Made by a program: the position numbers and the translations under genes. Below, piece after piece: positions 15,514-26,477 of a DNA stretch of 64,000 nt (positions within the stretch are counted from its first letter, which is position 1; every line of letters begins with the position of its first letter). The stretch comes from [Mycobacterium] nativiensis (GTDB lineage Bacteria > Actinomycetota > Actinomycetes > Mycobacteriales > Mycobacteriaceae), in assembly GCF_020172685.1 (NCBI RefSeq), contig NZ_CP083986.1, forward strand, positions 875,437-939,436, written 5' to 3'. The notes under the pieces are model-generated. The model was not told the DNA's origin and did not search any database. It saw only the letters and a list, made by a program, of their open reading frames with translations.

Positions 15514-16143
15514 ATGTCAGCTCGACCAGACCCGCCGGCGGCGGGCGGGCGGTCGCGTGCCAACGGAAAATCGGGGGCGCGCCCGGTCAAGCTGAGCCGC
15601 GACGTGATCGTCAACGCCGCCCTGAACTTCCTGGACCGCGAGGGCTGGGACGCCCTGACCATCAACGCGCTGGCCACCCAGTTGGGCACCAAGGGGCCGT
15701 CGCTGTACAACCATGTGCAAAGCCTCAATGACCTGCGCCGCGCGATGCGGATGCGGGTCATCGACGACATCCTCGAGATGCTGACCCAGGTCGGCAAGGG
15801 CCGCACCGGCGACGACGCGGTGCTGGTGATGGCCGGCGCCTACCGCAGTTACGCCCACCACCACCCGGGCCGCTACTCGGCCTTCACCCGGATGCCGCTG
15901 GGCGGCGACGACCCCGAGTACACCGCCGCGGCCACCCGCGCCGCCGCCCCGGTTATCGAGGTGTTGATGTCCTACGGGCTCGAAGGGGAGCGGGCATTTC
16001 ACGCCGCGCTGGAGTTCTGGGCGGCCATGCACGGTTTTGTGCTGTTGGAGATGACCGGGGTGATGGACGACGTCGACACCGAGGCGGTATTCGCCGACAT
16101 GGTGCGCCGGTTGGCCTCGGCGATGGACGGTCGCGTCGGTTGA
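15514..16143 (+). CDS. TetR family transcriptional regulator (Rv0681-like)
   Basis: A 209-residue one-component repressor. A disordered basic N-terminus precedes the helix-turn-helix (INALATQLGTKGPSLYNHVQ, about residues 50-70) and an all-helical ligand-binding domain follows. The ATG at 15514 is preferred over a TTG at 15496 because GAAAAGGG precedes it. The ligand domain resembles the TetR_C class with WAAMHGFVLLEMTG. In mycobacteria this gene keeps its place between the DUF3060 pair and rpsL. Its targets are unknown; the divergent DUF3060 operon is the obvious candidate. Confidence 0.9.
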   Translation: MSARPDPPAAGGRSRANGKSGARPVKLSRDVIVNAALNFLDREGWDALTINALATQLGTKGPSLYNHVQSLNDLRRAMRMRVIDDILEMLTQVGKGRTGDDAVLVMAGAYRSYAHHHPGRYSAFTRMPLGGDDPEYTAAATRAAAPVIEVLMSYGLEGERAFHAALEFWAAMHGFVLLEMTGVMDDVDTEAVFADMVRRLASAMDGRVG

Positions 16144-16188
16144 CCGCGGGGGGACCGGAGGCGACGCAGGGGATGCAGGGGACGCGCT

Positions 16189-16218
16189 TTGACCTGCCGG
16201 AGTGCCGACGGGTAATGT
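16189..16218 (+). promoter_or_regulatory. Promoter of the rpsL-rpsG-fusA-tuf operon
   Basis: TTGACC (16189-16194) and TAATGT (16213-16218), separated by 18 bases, form the best sigma-A match upstream of rpsL. The predicted start near 16225 leaves a leader of about 180 nt, which contains a stem pairing 16251-16257 with 16265-16271. Such a long leader upstream of ribosomal-protein genes may carry regulation, but no known motif was recognised. Confidence 0.65.
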
Positions 16219-16405
16219 GGTAGCTCGTGCCTGGCCACTGAGGCGCGTTTGGAGACATAACGCGCGCGCCTGGCCTAATTCGCATGTCCATTATGCAGCG
16301 GAGAAATCCGCAGCGGCCCATGCGACACGCCCGACCGCGGGGTAGCGGTGGGGCACAGACTGCAGGATTTAAAGAGTTTTGAACAGCGATACAGGAAGCC
16401 GGTAG

Positions 16406-16780
16406 ATGCCAACCATTCAGCAGCTGGTCCGTAAGGGCCGCCGCGACAAGGTCGCCAAGGTCAAGACCGCGGCCCTCAAGGGCAGCCCGCAGCGTCGGGG
16501 CGTGTGCACCCGCGTGTACACCACCACCCCGAAGAAGCCGAACTCGGCTCTTCGTAAGGTGGCGCGCGTCAAGCTGACCAGTCAGGTCGAGGTGACCGCC
16601 TACATCCCGGGCGAGGGCCACAACCTGCAGGAGCACTCGATGGTGCTCGTGCGTGGCGGGCGGGTGAAGGACCTTCCTGGTGTGCGCTACAAGATCATCC
16701 GCGGCTCGCTGGACACCCAGGGAGTCAAGAACCGCAAGCAGGCCCGCAGCCGCTACGGCGCGAAGAAGGAGAAGAGCTGA
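16406..16780 (+). CDS. rpsL: 30S ribosomal protein S12
   Basis: Ribosomal protein S12, 124 residues, located at the decoding centre and responsible for streptomycin sensitivity. [15 protein letters not shown] and the loop [16 protein letters not shown] are canonical. Lys43 (codon at 16532) and Lys88 (codon at 16667), the two usual resistance positions, are both lysine, so the allele looks streptomycin sensitive. AGGAAG precedes the ATG. The stop TGA overlaps the rpsG ATG (TGATG). Confidence 0.99.
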
Positions 16781-17250
16781 TGCCGCGCAAGGGTCCCGCT
16801 CCCAAGCGTCCGCTGGTTTCCGACCCGGTCTACGGGTCGCAGCTGGTCACCCAGCTGGTCAACAAGATCCTGATGGACGGCAAGAAGTCGCTGGCCGAAC
16901 GCATCGTCTACGGTGCGCTCGAGCAGGCTCGTGATAAGACCGGCACCGACCCCGTCGTGACGCTCAAGCGCGCGCTGGACAACGTCAAGCCGGCCCTGGA
17001 GGTCCGTAGCCGCCGCGTCGGTGGCGCCACCTACCAGGTGCCTGTCGAGGTGCGCCCGGAGCGCTCGACCACGTTGGCGCTGCGCTGGCTGGTCAGCTTC
17101 TCGAAGGCGCGCCGGGAGAAGACCATGATCGAGCGGCTGGCCAACGAGATCCTCGACGCCAGCAACGGCCTGGGGGCCGCCGTCAAGCGGCGCGAGGACA
17201 CCCACAAGATGGCCGAGGCGAACCGGGCCTTCGCGCACTACCGTTGGTGA
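16780..17250 (+). CDS. rpsG: 30S ribosomal protein S7
   Basis: Ribosomal protein S7, 156 residues, a primary 16S rRNA-binding protein that nucleates assembly of the 30S head and, in E. coli, feeds back on its own operon. The canonical N-terminus [20 protein letters not shown] and the C-terminal [14 protein letters not shown] are present. It starts inside the rpsL stop codon, so the two are translationally coupled. fusA follows after 83 bases. Confidence 0.99.
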   Translation: MPRKGPAPKRPLVSDPVYGSQLVTQLVNKILMDGKKSLAERIVYGALEQARDKTGTDPVVTLKRALDNVKPALEVRSRRVGGATYQVPVEVRPERSTTLALRWLVSFSKARREKTMIERLANEILDASNGLGAAVKRREDTHKMAEANRAFAHYRW

Positions 17251-17262
17251 GGCGGGCCCGGC

Positions 17263-17279
17263 GCTCCAGTTGATGGAGC
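17263..17279 (+). other. Small hairpin between rpsG and fusA
   Basis: A perfect 6-bp stem (GCTCCA 17263-17268 with TGGAGC 17274-17279) with a 5-base loop, within the 83-base rpsG-fusA gap. There is no T tract, so it is unlikely to be a full terminator; it could adjust relative expression or be an RNA-processing site. Confidence 0.3.
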
Positions 17280-17333
17280 CGGCCCGGCGACGATAAAGCA
17301 ATTCAGTTACCGAAAAGAGTTGGGAAGACTGCT

Positions 17334-19436
17334 GTGGCACAGGACGTGCTCACCGACCTGAACAAGGTCCGCAACATCGGCATCATGGCGCACATCGATG
17401 CCGGTAAGACGACGACGACCGAGCGGATCCTGTACTACACCGGTGTCAACTACAAGATCGGTGAGACGCACGACGGTGCCTCCACCACCGACTGGATGGA
17501 GCAGGAGCAGGAGCGCGGCATCACCATCACCTCTGCCGCGGTGACCTGTTTCTGGAACAACAACCAGATCAACATCATCGACACCCCGGGCCACGTCGAC
17601 TTCACCGTCGAGGTGGAGCGCAGCCTTCGCGTCCTCGATGGCGCCGTCGCCGTCTTCGACGGCAAGGAGGGCGTCGAGCCGCAGTCCGAGCAGGTGTGGC
17701 GTCAGGCCGACAAGTACGACGTGCCGCGGATCTGCTTCGTCAACAAGATGGACAAGCTGGGCGCGGACTTCTACTTCACCGTGCGCACCATCGAGGAGCG
17801 CCTCGGCGCGCGTCCGCTGGTGATCCAGCTGCCGATCGGGTCGGAGAACGACTTCGAGGGCATCGTCGACCTGGTCGAGATGAAGGCCAAGGTCTGGCGC
17901 GGTGAGACCAAGCTCGGTGAGACCTACGAGACCGTCGAGATCCCGGCTGAGCTGGCCGACAAAGTCGAGGAGTACCGGACCGCGCTGCTGGAGACCGTCG
18001 CCGAGTCCGACGAGGCGCTGCTGGAGAAGTACTTCGGTGGCGAGGAGCTCTCGGTCGAGGAGATCAAGCGCGGCATCCGCAAGCTGACCGTCAACTCCGA
18101 GCTCTACCCGGTGCTGTGTGGCAGCGCCTTCAAGAACAAGGGTGTCCAGCCGATGCTGGACGCGGTGATCGACTACCTGCCCTCGCCGCTGGACGTCGAG
18201 TCGGTGCAGGGCCACGTGCCCGGCAAGGAAGACGAGATCATCAGCCGCAAGCCCAGCATCGACGAGCCGTTCTCGGCGCTGGCGTTCAAGATCGCGGTGC
18301 ACCCGTTCTTCGGCAAGCTGACCTACGTGCGGGTGTACTCCGGCAAGGTGGAGTCCGGCACGCAGGTGGTCAACTCGACCAAGGGCAAGAAGGAGCGGCT
18401 CGGCAAGCTGTTCCAGATGCACTCCAACAAGGAGAACCCGGTCGATTCGGCATCGGCGGGCCACATCTACGCGATGATCGGCCTGAAGGACACCACCACC
18501 GGCGACACGCTCTGCGACCCGAACAACCAGATCGTGCTGGAGTCGATGACGTTCCCGGCTCCGGTCATCGAGGTGGCGATCGAGCCCAAGACCAAGAGCG
18601 ACCAGGAGAAGCTGGGTCTGGCGATCCAGAAGCTGGCCGAAGAGGACCCGACCTTCAAGGTGCACCTGGACCAGGAGACCGGCCAGACCGTCATCGGCGG
18701 TATGGGCGAGCTGCACCTGGACATCCTGGTGGACCGCATGCGCCGCGAGTTCAAGGTCGAGGCCAACGTCGGTAAGCCGCAGGTCGCCTACAAGGAGACC
18801 ATCAAGCGCACGGTGGACAAGGTCGAGTACACCCACAAGAAGCAGACCGGTGGCTCGGGTCAGTTCGCGAAGGTCCTCATCTCCATCGAGCCGTTCACCG
18901 GCGAAGACGGTGCGACCTACGAGTTTGAGAACAAGGTCACCGGCGGTCGCGTTCCCCGCGAGTACATCCCCGCGGTCGACGCCGGTGCCCAGGACGCCAT
19001 GCAGTACGGCGTGCTGGCCGGGTACCCGCTGGTCAACATCAAGGTCACCCTGCTCGACGGTCAGTACCACGACGTGGACTCCTCCGAGATGGCCTTCAAG
19101 GTGGCCGGCTCGCAGGCGCTGAAGAAGGCTGCCGCAGCGGCGCAGCCGGTGATCCTGGAACCGATCATGGCCGTCGAGGTCACCACGCCCGAGGACTACA
19201 TGGGTGATGTGATCGGCGACCTGAACTCCCGCCGTGGTCAGATCCAGGCCATGGAGGAGCGCAGCGGTGCGCGCGTCGTCAAGGCGCAGGTGCCGCTGTC
19301 GGAGATGTTCGGCTACGTCGGAGACCTCCGGTCGAAGACCCAGGGTCGGGCGAACTACTCCATGGTCTTCGACTCCTACGCCGAAGTGCCGGCGCAGGTG
19401 GCCAAGGAGATCATCGCCAAGGCAACGGGCGAATAG
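17334..19436 (+). CDS. fusA: Elongation factor G
   Basis: Translational GTPase EF-G (FusA1), 700 residues, which drives ribosomal translocation and recycling. The GTG start at 17334 follows GGGAAG. The G domain shows [19 protein letters not shown] (G1), RGITI (G2), DTPGHVDF (G3) and NKMDKLGAD (G4); domain IV and V segments such as GGSGQFAKV and [13 protein letters not shown] are intact. It sits in the conserved rpsL-rpsG-fusA-tuf order with 90 bases before tuf. Confidence 0.99.
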   Translation: MAQDVLTDLNKVRNIGIMAHIDAGKTTTTERILYYTGVNYKIGETHDGASTTDWMEQEQERGITITSAAVTCFWNNNQINIIDTPGHVDFTVEVERSLRVLDGAVAVFDGKEGVEPQSEQVWRQADKYDVPRICFVNKMDKLGADFYFTVRTIEERLGARPLVIQLPIGSENDFEGIVDLVEMKAKVWRGETKLGETYETVEIPAELADKVEEYRTALLETVAESDEALLEKYFGGEELSVEEIKRGIRKLTVNSELYPVLCGSAFKNKGVQPMLDAVIDYLPSPLDVESVQGHVPGKEDEIISRKPSIDEPFSALAFKIAVHPFFGKLTYVRVYSGKVESGTQVVNSTKGKKERLGKLFQMHSNKENPVDSASAGHIYAMIGLKDTTTGDTLCDPNNQIVLESMTFPAPVIEVAIEPKTKSDQEKLGLAIQKLAEEDPTFKVHLDQETGQTVIGGMGELHLDILVDRMRREFKVEANVGKPQVAYKETIKRTVDKVEYTHKKQTGGSGQFAKVLISIEPFTGEDGATYEFENKVTGGRVPREYIPAVDAGAQDAMQYGVLAGYPLVNIKVTLLDGQYHDVDSSEMAFKVAGSQALKKAAAAAQPVILEPIMAVEVTTPEDYMGDVIGDLNSRRGQIQAMEERSGARVVKAQVPLSEMFGYVGDLRSKTQGRANYSMVFDSYAEVPAQVAKEIIAKATGE

Positions 19437-19526
19437 GCACCGCCCGCCCGTGCCGCTACGGTGGCACAAACTGAAAACATCAAACCTGCTGTAACCCAGC
19501 ACCAACAAGTCCAGGGAGGACAAGAA

Positions 19527-20717
<1,191 letters not shown>

Positions 20718-20741
20718 GTAGTACCTTCTCTGCGCGAGCAG

Positions 20742-20765
20742 TCCCCCGCAAGCGGGAGGTGCCCC
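20742..20765 (+). repeat. GC-rich palindromic repeat, short variant
   Basis: A hairpin CCCGC-AA-GCGGG followed by AGGTGCCCC, directly after tuf and just before the tuf terminator. It shares the C-run, stem and trailing GGT[GA]CCCC layout of the elements at 9157-9189 and 53013-53045 and probably belongs to the same repeat family. Confidence 0.5.
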
Positions 20766-20770
20766 AGCGA

Positions 20771-20803
20771 AAGCCCCCTTTCCCACGTGGAAAGGGGGCT
20801 TTT
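20771..20803 (+). terminator. Rho-independent terminator after tuf
   Basis: A perfect 13-bp stem (20771-20783 with 20789-20801), 5-base loop CACGT and a short T tract, 54 bases after the tuf stop. It ends the highly expressed rpsL-tuf operon. Confidence 0.9.
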
Positions 20804-20847
20804 GCGTCTGCTCGCCGTGGCGACCGACCGGCGATATTCTGTCGCAC

Positions 20848-21651
20848 ATGTTGTGGCGTTACGTGAAGGCCCAGGTCATGGTGCTGGGATTCGGCGGCCT
20901 GGTCGGACCCATCTTCCTCGGCGTCTATTTCGCAGTGGGCCCGCAGGCGGAACTGAAGTGGATGTTCTACACCGGGCTGTTGATCACTTTTCTCGACGTC
21001 TTGGCCGCGCTGTGGTTGACCGATTACGGCGCGAAGTCGGCAGCCAAGAACCAGTTCCTCGAGCAGCAGGGCGTGCTGGCCCTCGCGCAGGTGGTCGGCA
21101 TTCACGAGACCGGCACCCGGATCAACGACCAACCGCTGGTCAAACTCGACCTGCACATCGAGGGAGCCGGGCTGGCGCCGTTCGACACCCAGGACCGGGT
21201 GATCGCCTCGGTGACCCGGATGCCGCTGATCTCCGGACGCAAGCTGGCCGTCCTGGTCGACCCCGGCACCAACAGCCACCAAATCGATTGGCAGCGCAGC
21301 GCTCTGCTGAGCGGTACGGTGCCCGCCCAGTTCACCCTCGCCGAGGACAGTGCGACCTACGACCTGGCGGGCCAATCCGGCCCGCTGATGGAGATCTTCC
21401 AGATCCTGCGGGCCAACGGCATACCGGTGCAGGGCGCCATCGACATCCGGTCCAATCCGGTGGTGCGCCAGCAGGTGGCCGCCGTGGTCAGGCGGGCCGC
21501 CGAGCAGCATGCGGGCGCGGCGGGTCACGATGCCCCGGAGCAGCGGTCGGCGGGCGAGCGCCTGCAGGAATTGGAGGCCCTGCGCAGATCGGGTGCGGTG
21601 ACCGACGAGGAGTACGCGCAGAAACGCCAGCAGATCATCGCTGATCTGTGA
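20848..21651 (+). CDS. Membrane protein with C-terminal SHOCT domain (Rv0686-like)
   Basis: A 267-residue protein with two N-terminal transmembrane helices (VMVLGFGGLVGPIFLGVYFAV as the first, FYTGLLITFLDVLAALWL as the second), a soluble central beta-rich part repeated in style (residues about 70-190), and a C-terminal SHOCT motif (LQELEALRRSGAVTDEEY ... KRQQI). SHOCT domains are short oligomerisation modules often attached to membrane proteins. The order after tuf agrees with M. tuberculosis Rv0686. Function is unknown; it is probably not co-transcribed with the next gene, which has its own leaderless promoter. Confidence 0.8.
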   Translation: MLWRYVKAQVMVLGFGGLVGPIFLGVYFAVGPQAELKWMFYTGLLITFLDVLAALWLTDYGAKSAAKNQFLEQQGVLALAQVVGIHETGTRINDQPLVKLDLHIEGAGLAPFDTQDRVIASVTRMPLISGRKLAVLVDPGTNSHQIDWQRSALLSGTVPAQFTLAEDSATYDLAGQSGPLMEIFQILRANGIPVQGAIDIRSNPVVRQQVAAVVRRAAEQHAGAAGHDAPEQRSAGERLQELEALRRSGAVTDEEYAQKRQQIIADL

Positions 21652-21665
21652 AGGTTTCCCGGCAG

Positions 21666-22533
<868 letters not shown>

Positions 22534-22542
22534 CACGCCGCC

Positions 22543-23778
22543 TCAGCGTGGTGCCGCCTCGTCCAGCGCCTCGGCGAACCGGTCGATGGCCCAATCGATC
22601 TCGCCCGCGGTGATCACCAGTGGGGGAGCGAACCGCAACGTCGACCCGCGGGTGTCCTTGATCAGCACGCCCTTGCCTGCCATCTGCAGGCTGAGCTGCC
22701 GGCCCGTGCCGAATCGGGGGTCGACGTCGACGCCGGCCCACAGTCCGCGGCCGCGTACCGCCGACACGCCGCGCCCGATCAGCGCCGTCAGCCGCTGATG
22801 CATCCGGCGGCCGAGATCAGCGGACCGGGCCTGAAACTCACCGGTTGCCACCATGTCCACCACGACGGTGCCGACAGCGCACGCGAGCGCGTTGCCGCCG
22901 AAGGTGGAGCCGTGTTCCCCGGGGTGTAGCACCGCCATCACCGAGGCATCGGCGACCACCGCCGACAGCGGGACCACTCCGCCGCCGAGTGCCTTGCCCA
23001 GCAGGTAGACGTCCGGGCGCACCGCCCAGTGATCGCAGGCGAACGTGCGCCCGGTGCGTGCCAGCCCGGACTGAATCTCGTCAGCGATCAGTAGTGCGTT
23101 GCGCTCGGAGCAGATCCGGCGCACCCGGGGCAGGTAGTCGTCCGGCGGCACGATCACCCCGGCCTCGCCCTGGATGGGTTCCAGCAGCACCGCCACGGTG
23201 TGCTGATCGACCGCGGCCGCCAGCGCGGCGGCGTCACCGAACGGTACCGCTCGAAACCCCGGGGTATAGGGGCCGAACCCGCGGCGCGTCAACGGATCCG
23301 AGGAGAAGCTGACGATGCTGATCGTGCGGCCGTGGAAGTTGTTCTCGGCCACCACGATGTTGGCCCGATCGTTGGGGACGCCCTTGACCTCGGCACCCCA
23401 TTTTCGGGCCAGCTTGATGCCGCTTTCCACCGCTTCGGCTCCGCTGTTCATCGGCAGCACCATCTGCTTGCCGCACAACTTGGCCAGTGCGGCACAGAAC
23501 GGTCCGAGCCGGTGATCGTGGCAGGCCCGACTGACCAGGGTCAGCGCATCGAGTTGGGCGTGTGCGGCGGCGATGATCCGCGGGTGGCGGTGACCGAAGT
23601 TCAGGGCCGAGTAGGCCGACAGGAAATCCAGGTAGTGGTTGCCGTCGACGTCGGTGATCCACACCCCTTCCGCGCCGGCGGCGACGATCGGCAGCGGCGC
23701 GTAATTGTGTGCGACGCAACGTCGATCGAGCGCGATCGCGGCCGGGGTGCGCCCGTCGGTGGCGGGCAGCGCGGTCAT
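22543..23778 (-). CDS. rocD: Ornithine aminotransferase
   Basis: PLP-dependent class III aminotransferase, about 411 residues, expected to convert ornithine and 2-oxoglutarate to glutamate-5-semialdehyde and glutamate. Landmarks are NFGHRHPRI, MNSGAEAVESGIKLARKWG, the PLP-phosphate segment NNFHGRT, LIADEIQSGLARTG with the PLP-N1 aspartate, and the Schiff-base lysine in LLGKALGGG. The ATG at 23778 is preferred over an upstream in-frame codon because GGAGG precedes it and its ATGA overlaps the stop of the ddaH-like gene. The pair thus forms an arginine/ornithine degradation operon; it is convergent with the SDR. Confidence 0.92.
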   Translation of the reverse strand: MTALPATDGRTPAAIALDRRCVAHNYAPLPIVAAGAEGVWITDVDGNHYLDFLSAYSALNFGHRHPRIIAAAHAQLDALTLVSRACHDHRLGPFCAALAKLCGKQMVLPMNSGAEAVESGIKLARKWGAEVKGVPNDRANIVVAENNFHGRTISIVSFSSDPLTRRGFGPYTPGFRAVPFGDAAALAAAVDQHTVAVLLEPIQGEAGVIVPPDDYLPRVRRICSERNALLIADEIQSGLARTGRTFACDHWAVRPDVYLLGKALGGGVVPLSAVVADASVMAVLHPGEHGSTFGGNALACAVGTVVVDMVATGEFQARSADLGRRMHQRLTALIGRGVSAVRGRGLWAGVDVDPRFGTGRQLSLQMAGKGVLIKDTRGSTLRFAPPLVITAGEIDWAIDRFAEALDEAAPR

Positions 23779-24626
23779 GGATACACCTCCAACGTGCAGC
23801 ATTTCGCCGCGCCGCCGCCCTTGAGCAGCTCGGACAGATCCAGCCCGATCGGTACGAAGCCGGCGCGATGCAGTTGGTCGGCGAATCCGGTGGCCGCGGC
23901 CGGGTGGATCACGTGGCGGCCGTCGGAGACTGCGTTGAGTCCAAGCACGTGCGCGTCGGAGCCGGCTACCACGATCGCGTCCGGGAACAGCTCGGTGAGG
24001 GTGGCGCGGGCCTCGGCGGTGAAGGCGGCCGGATAGTAGGCGATGGTGGTGTCGTCGAGCACCGCCAGCGCGGTGTCCAGGTGATAGAACCGCGGATCGG
24101 TCAGCTCCAGTCCGACCACCGGCAGCCCGACCAGCTTCGCGATCTCGGCGGGAGCCTGCGGTGCGGTGCGAAAGCCGATTCCGGCCAACACCATTGAACC
24201 GACAAGCATCAGATCGCCCTGCCCCTCCTGAACGTGGACGGTGCTGACCGTGGTGTAGCCGTGTGCACGCAACCAGCGGGTGTACGCCCAGGATTCGCCG
24301 GCCCGCTGGTGATGCCTGAATCGGGCGATCACCGCGGTGTCATCGACGATCAGCGCGGCGTTGGCGGCGTAGACCATGTCGGGCAGCCCGGGCACCGGTG
24401 CGATCTCGTCGACGGCGTGCCCAAGCCGGCGGTAGGTGTCGCGCAGCACCGCCCATTGGGCGACGGCGGTGGCGGTGTCGACGGGGATGGCCGTGTCCAT
24501 CCAGGGGTTGATCACGTATCGGACCGTGAAGAACGTCGGGGGCGTCATCAGGTAGTGACGCGGCCGGCTCTGCCGGCGCCGCGTCGGCGCCGGCTCTTCG
24601 CGCCCCAGGCCGGTGAAGCTGGCCAT
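23775..24626 (-). CDS. Arginine/dimethylarginine hydrolase-like guanidino-group enzyme
   Basis: A 283-residue member of the guanidine-modifying (amidinotransferase/DDAH) pentein fold. Features are the conserved N-terminal VRYVINPWMD, a His-containing DPRFYHLDTALAVLDD segment, and the C-terminal catalytic cysteine in GGGAAKCCTLEVYP. Family members hydrolyse dimethylarginine to citrulline or, in the arginine-dihydrolase branch, arginine directly to ornithine. Overlap with rocD (ATGA) argues for a product feeding ornithine aminotransferase, so an arginine-to-ornithine or citrulline reaction is more likely than methylarginine scavenging. The pairing recalls M. tuberculosis Rv2323c-rocD. The N-terminal start may be 24548 instead, but RRRQSRPRHYLM looks conserved. 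Confidence 0.78.
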   Translation of the reverse strand: MASFTGLGREEPAPTRRRQSRPRHYLMTPPTFFTVRYVINPWMDTAIPVDTATAVAQWAVLRDTYRRLGHAVDEIAPVPGLPDMVYAANAALIVDDTAVIARFRHHQRAGESWAYTRWLRAHGYTTVSTVHVQEGQGDLMLVGSMVLAGIGFRTAPQAPAEIAKLVGLPVVGLELTDPRFYHLDTALAVLDDTTIAYYPAAFTAEARATLTELFPDAIVVAGSDAHVLGLNAVSDGRHVIHPAAATGFADQLHRAGFVPIGLDLSELLKGGGAAKCCTLEVYP

Positions 24627-24681
24627 ACCACGAGCCTACGCACTGCGTCGCCGACGGAAATGGTGTACTAACGCTCGATGA

Positions 24682-25902
24682 ATGCGCGACGAGGGGGCGG
24701 ATTTGCCTGATCAAGACCCGAAAAATGGCGACGTGAATGGCATCGTCATCGTCGGTGGCGGCCTGGCGGCGGTACGCACCGCCGAGGAACTGCGGCGCGA
24801 GGACTACTCGGGGCCCATCACGATCGTCTCCGACGAGACCCGCCCGCCCTACGACCGGCCACCGCTGACCAAAGAGGTGCTGCGCGGCGAGCGCGACGAC
24901 ACCACGCTGGAGCCGCCGGAGTTCTATGCCGGACACAACATCGCCCTGCGGCTGGGCTGCGGCGCCCGCGCTGTCGACACCGACGCGCAGACCGTGACAC
25001 TGGCCGACGGGACCGTGCTGGGCTACGACCAGCTCGTGATCGCCACCGGGCTGGTCCCGCGGCGCATCCCCAGCTTCGGCGACCTGGACGGTATCCGGGT
25101 GGTGCGCTCGTTCGAGGAGAGTCTGCTGCTGCGCGGCGACGCGGCCGCGGCACGCCGGGCCGTGGTGATCGGCGCCGGCTTCATCGGCTGTGAGGCGGCG
25201 GCCAGCCTGCGCAAGCTGGGGGTCGAGGTGGCGCTGGTCGAGCCGCAGCCGGCTCCGCTGGCCGCGGTGCTCGGCGAGCAGATCGGTGAGCTGGTGGCGC
25301 GGCTGCACCGGGCCAACGGCGTCGACGTCCGCAGCGGCGTCGGGGTCGCCGAGGTTCGCGGAGACGGACGCGTCGAGACCGTGGTGCTCGCCGACGGCGC
25401 CGAACTGGAAGCCGACCTGGTGGTGCTCGGGGTCGGCTCGACGCCGGCGACCGGCTGGCTGGACGGCTGCGGCATCGACGTCAACAACGGCGTGGTGTGC
25501 GACGCGATCGGGCGCACCAGCGCGCCCAACGTGTGGGCCGTCGGCGACGTCGCGTTCTGGCGGGGCCGCGACGGTCACCAGGTGCGAATGGAGCATTGGA
25601 GCAACGTCGTCACCCAGGTGCGGGTGATGGTGCCGAACATGTTGGGCCGGGAATCCCTGCACGACGTGGCGGTGCCCGCGTACTTCTGGAGTGACCAGTA
25701 CGACGTCAAGATCCAGTGCCTGGGCGAGCCGGAGGCCACCGACACCGTGCACATGGTGGAGGACGACGGCCACAAGTTCCTGGCCTACTACGAGCGTGCC
25801 GGCGTGCTGGCCGGTGTTGTCGGCGCCGGCCGGCCCGGCAAGGTGATGGCGATGCGGGCCAAGATCGCCGCCGGTGCCCCGATCTCCGAAGTGCTGGGCT
25901 AA
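24682..25902 (+). CDS. FAD-dependent ferredoxin reductase-like oxidoreductase (Rv0688-like)
   Basis: About 406 residues of the class that transfers electrons from NAD(P)H through FAD to a ferredoxin. The FAD-binding GGGLAAVRTAEELRR, the PYDRPPLTKEVL segment, a second nucleotide site (VVIGAGFIGCEAAASLRKLG) and the C-terminal FAD contact VWAVGDVAFW are intact. The C-terminal reductase domain (EHWSNVVTQ, AYFWSDQYDVKIQ) is typical of the BphA4/rubredoxin-reductase group. The start is unclear: ATG 24682, TTG 24702 or GTG 24733 are all possible, as homologues begin close to the FAD motif. It probably supplies a cytochrome P450 or oxygenase elsewhere. Confidence 0.88.
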   Translation: MRDEGADLPDQDPKNGDVNGIVIVGGGLAAVRTAEELRREDYSGPITIVSDETRPPYDRPPLTKEVLRGERDDTTLEPPEFYAGHNIALRLGCGARAVDTDAQTVTLADGTVLGYDQLVIATGLVPRRIPSFGDLDGIRVVRSFEESLLLRGDAAAARRAVVIGAGFIGCEAAASLRKLGVEVALVEPQPAPLAAVLGEQIGELVARLHRANGVDVRSGVGVAEVRGDGRVETVVLADGAELEADLVVLGVGSTPATGWLDGCGIDVNNGVVCDAIGRTSAPNVWAVGDVAFWRGRDGHQVRMEHWSNVVTQVRVMVPNMLGRESLHDVAVPAYFWSDQYDVKIQCLGEPEATDTVHMVEDDGHKFLAYYERAGVLAGVVGAGRPGKVMAMRAKIAAGAPISEVLG

Positions 25903-26333
25903 CTTTCCAGCGCCTTCGCGCATCCGGCGAGGATCGCGCGAAAGGATGACCGAAACAGTGGTGCGGTGATCGCTTCGGTCAGCCTGCCACCCCCACGCGC
26001 GGGAATCGTGTAGGTGGTCACCCAATCGATGCGGGTGGCCTCGCCCAAGGAAGTGAGCGTCACCGTCCCGCACTCATGATCGACAGCGGGGAACGAGCGA
26101 ACGACGTGGTAGGAGTAGCTCGTCGGCGGGTCGTAAGCGGTGATCTGTTCGCGGAGCCAGGCTCCGATCACGGTCACTTCCCGGAACGCGCCCGCGGCCG
26201 GTGCCGAAGACCCGTTCGCCCAGCGGGCCCGCAGGAACAGCGGTGCCGACAGCAGGTTCGCCGGGTCCATCATCCAGTCGAAGACGCGTTCCGGGGCGGC
26301 GTGGATCGTGCGCTGCACGTGTAGGTGAACCAT
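25899..26333 (-). CDS. SRPBCC superfamily protein
   Basis: A 144-residue START/Bet v1-type hydrophobic-ligand protein. The fold is indicated by VHLHVQRTIHAAPERVFDWM, a Pro/Thr-rich central loop and the C-terminal helix LFRSSFRAILAGCAKAL. Members bind lipids or polyketides, or cyclise them; no catalytic residues can be assigned. ATG 26333 follows GGAAGGAAG. It is tail-to-tail with the flavoprotein (4-base overlap) and divergent from the kinase at 26478, sharing with it the palindrome at 26437-26451. Confidence 0.8.
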   Translation of the reverse strand: MVHLHVQRTIHAAPERVFDWMMDPANLLSAPLFLRARWANGSSAPAAGAFREVTVIGAWLREQITAYDPPTSYSYHVVRSFPAVDHECGTVTLTSLGEATRIDWVTTYTIPARGGGRLTEAITAPLFRSSFRAILAGCAKALES

Positions 26334-26436
26334 GGTGTCTTCCTTCCCGGCCCAGCTGCGGCCACGCTCGATCCGGGGAGCGTCGCCGGCAGCCTCAGCA
26401 TGAGCCCTCCGCCCGGACGCCCTTCCAATTTCGGCG

Positions 26437-26451
26437 GAGAACGGTATTCTC
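26437..26451. promoter_or_regulatory. Palindromic operator candidate GAGAA-N5-TTCTC
   Basis: The element GAGAACGGTATTCTC lies in the divergent region between the SRPBCC gene and the kinase. TATTCT (26446-26451... overlapping the right arm) could serve as a -10 box with TTCCAA (26423-26428) upstream. The same GAGAA-N5-TTCTC pattern recurs upstream of the dehydrogenases at 43526 and 59960. Confidence 0.55.
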
Positions 26452-26477
26452 TCTCCAGAGATTGAGAGGTGCGGACG

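Noticed and set aside
16532..16669. Possible streptomycin-resistance mutations in rpsL
   Set aside because: Codons 43 and 88 are both lysine, the sensitive form.
17251..17333. Terminator between rpsG and fusA
   Set aside because: Only a 6-bp hairpin with no T tract; the genes are expected to be co-transcribed.
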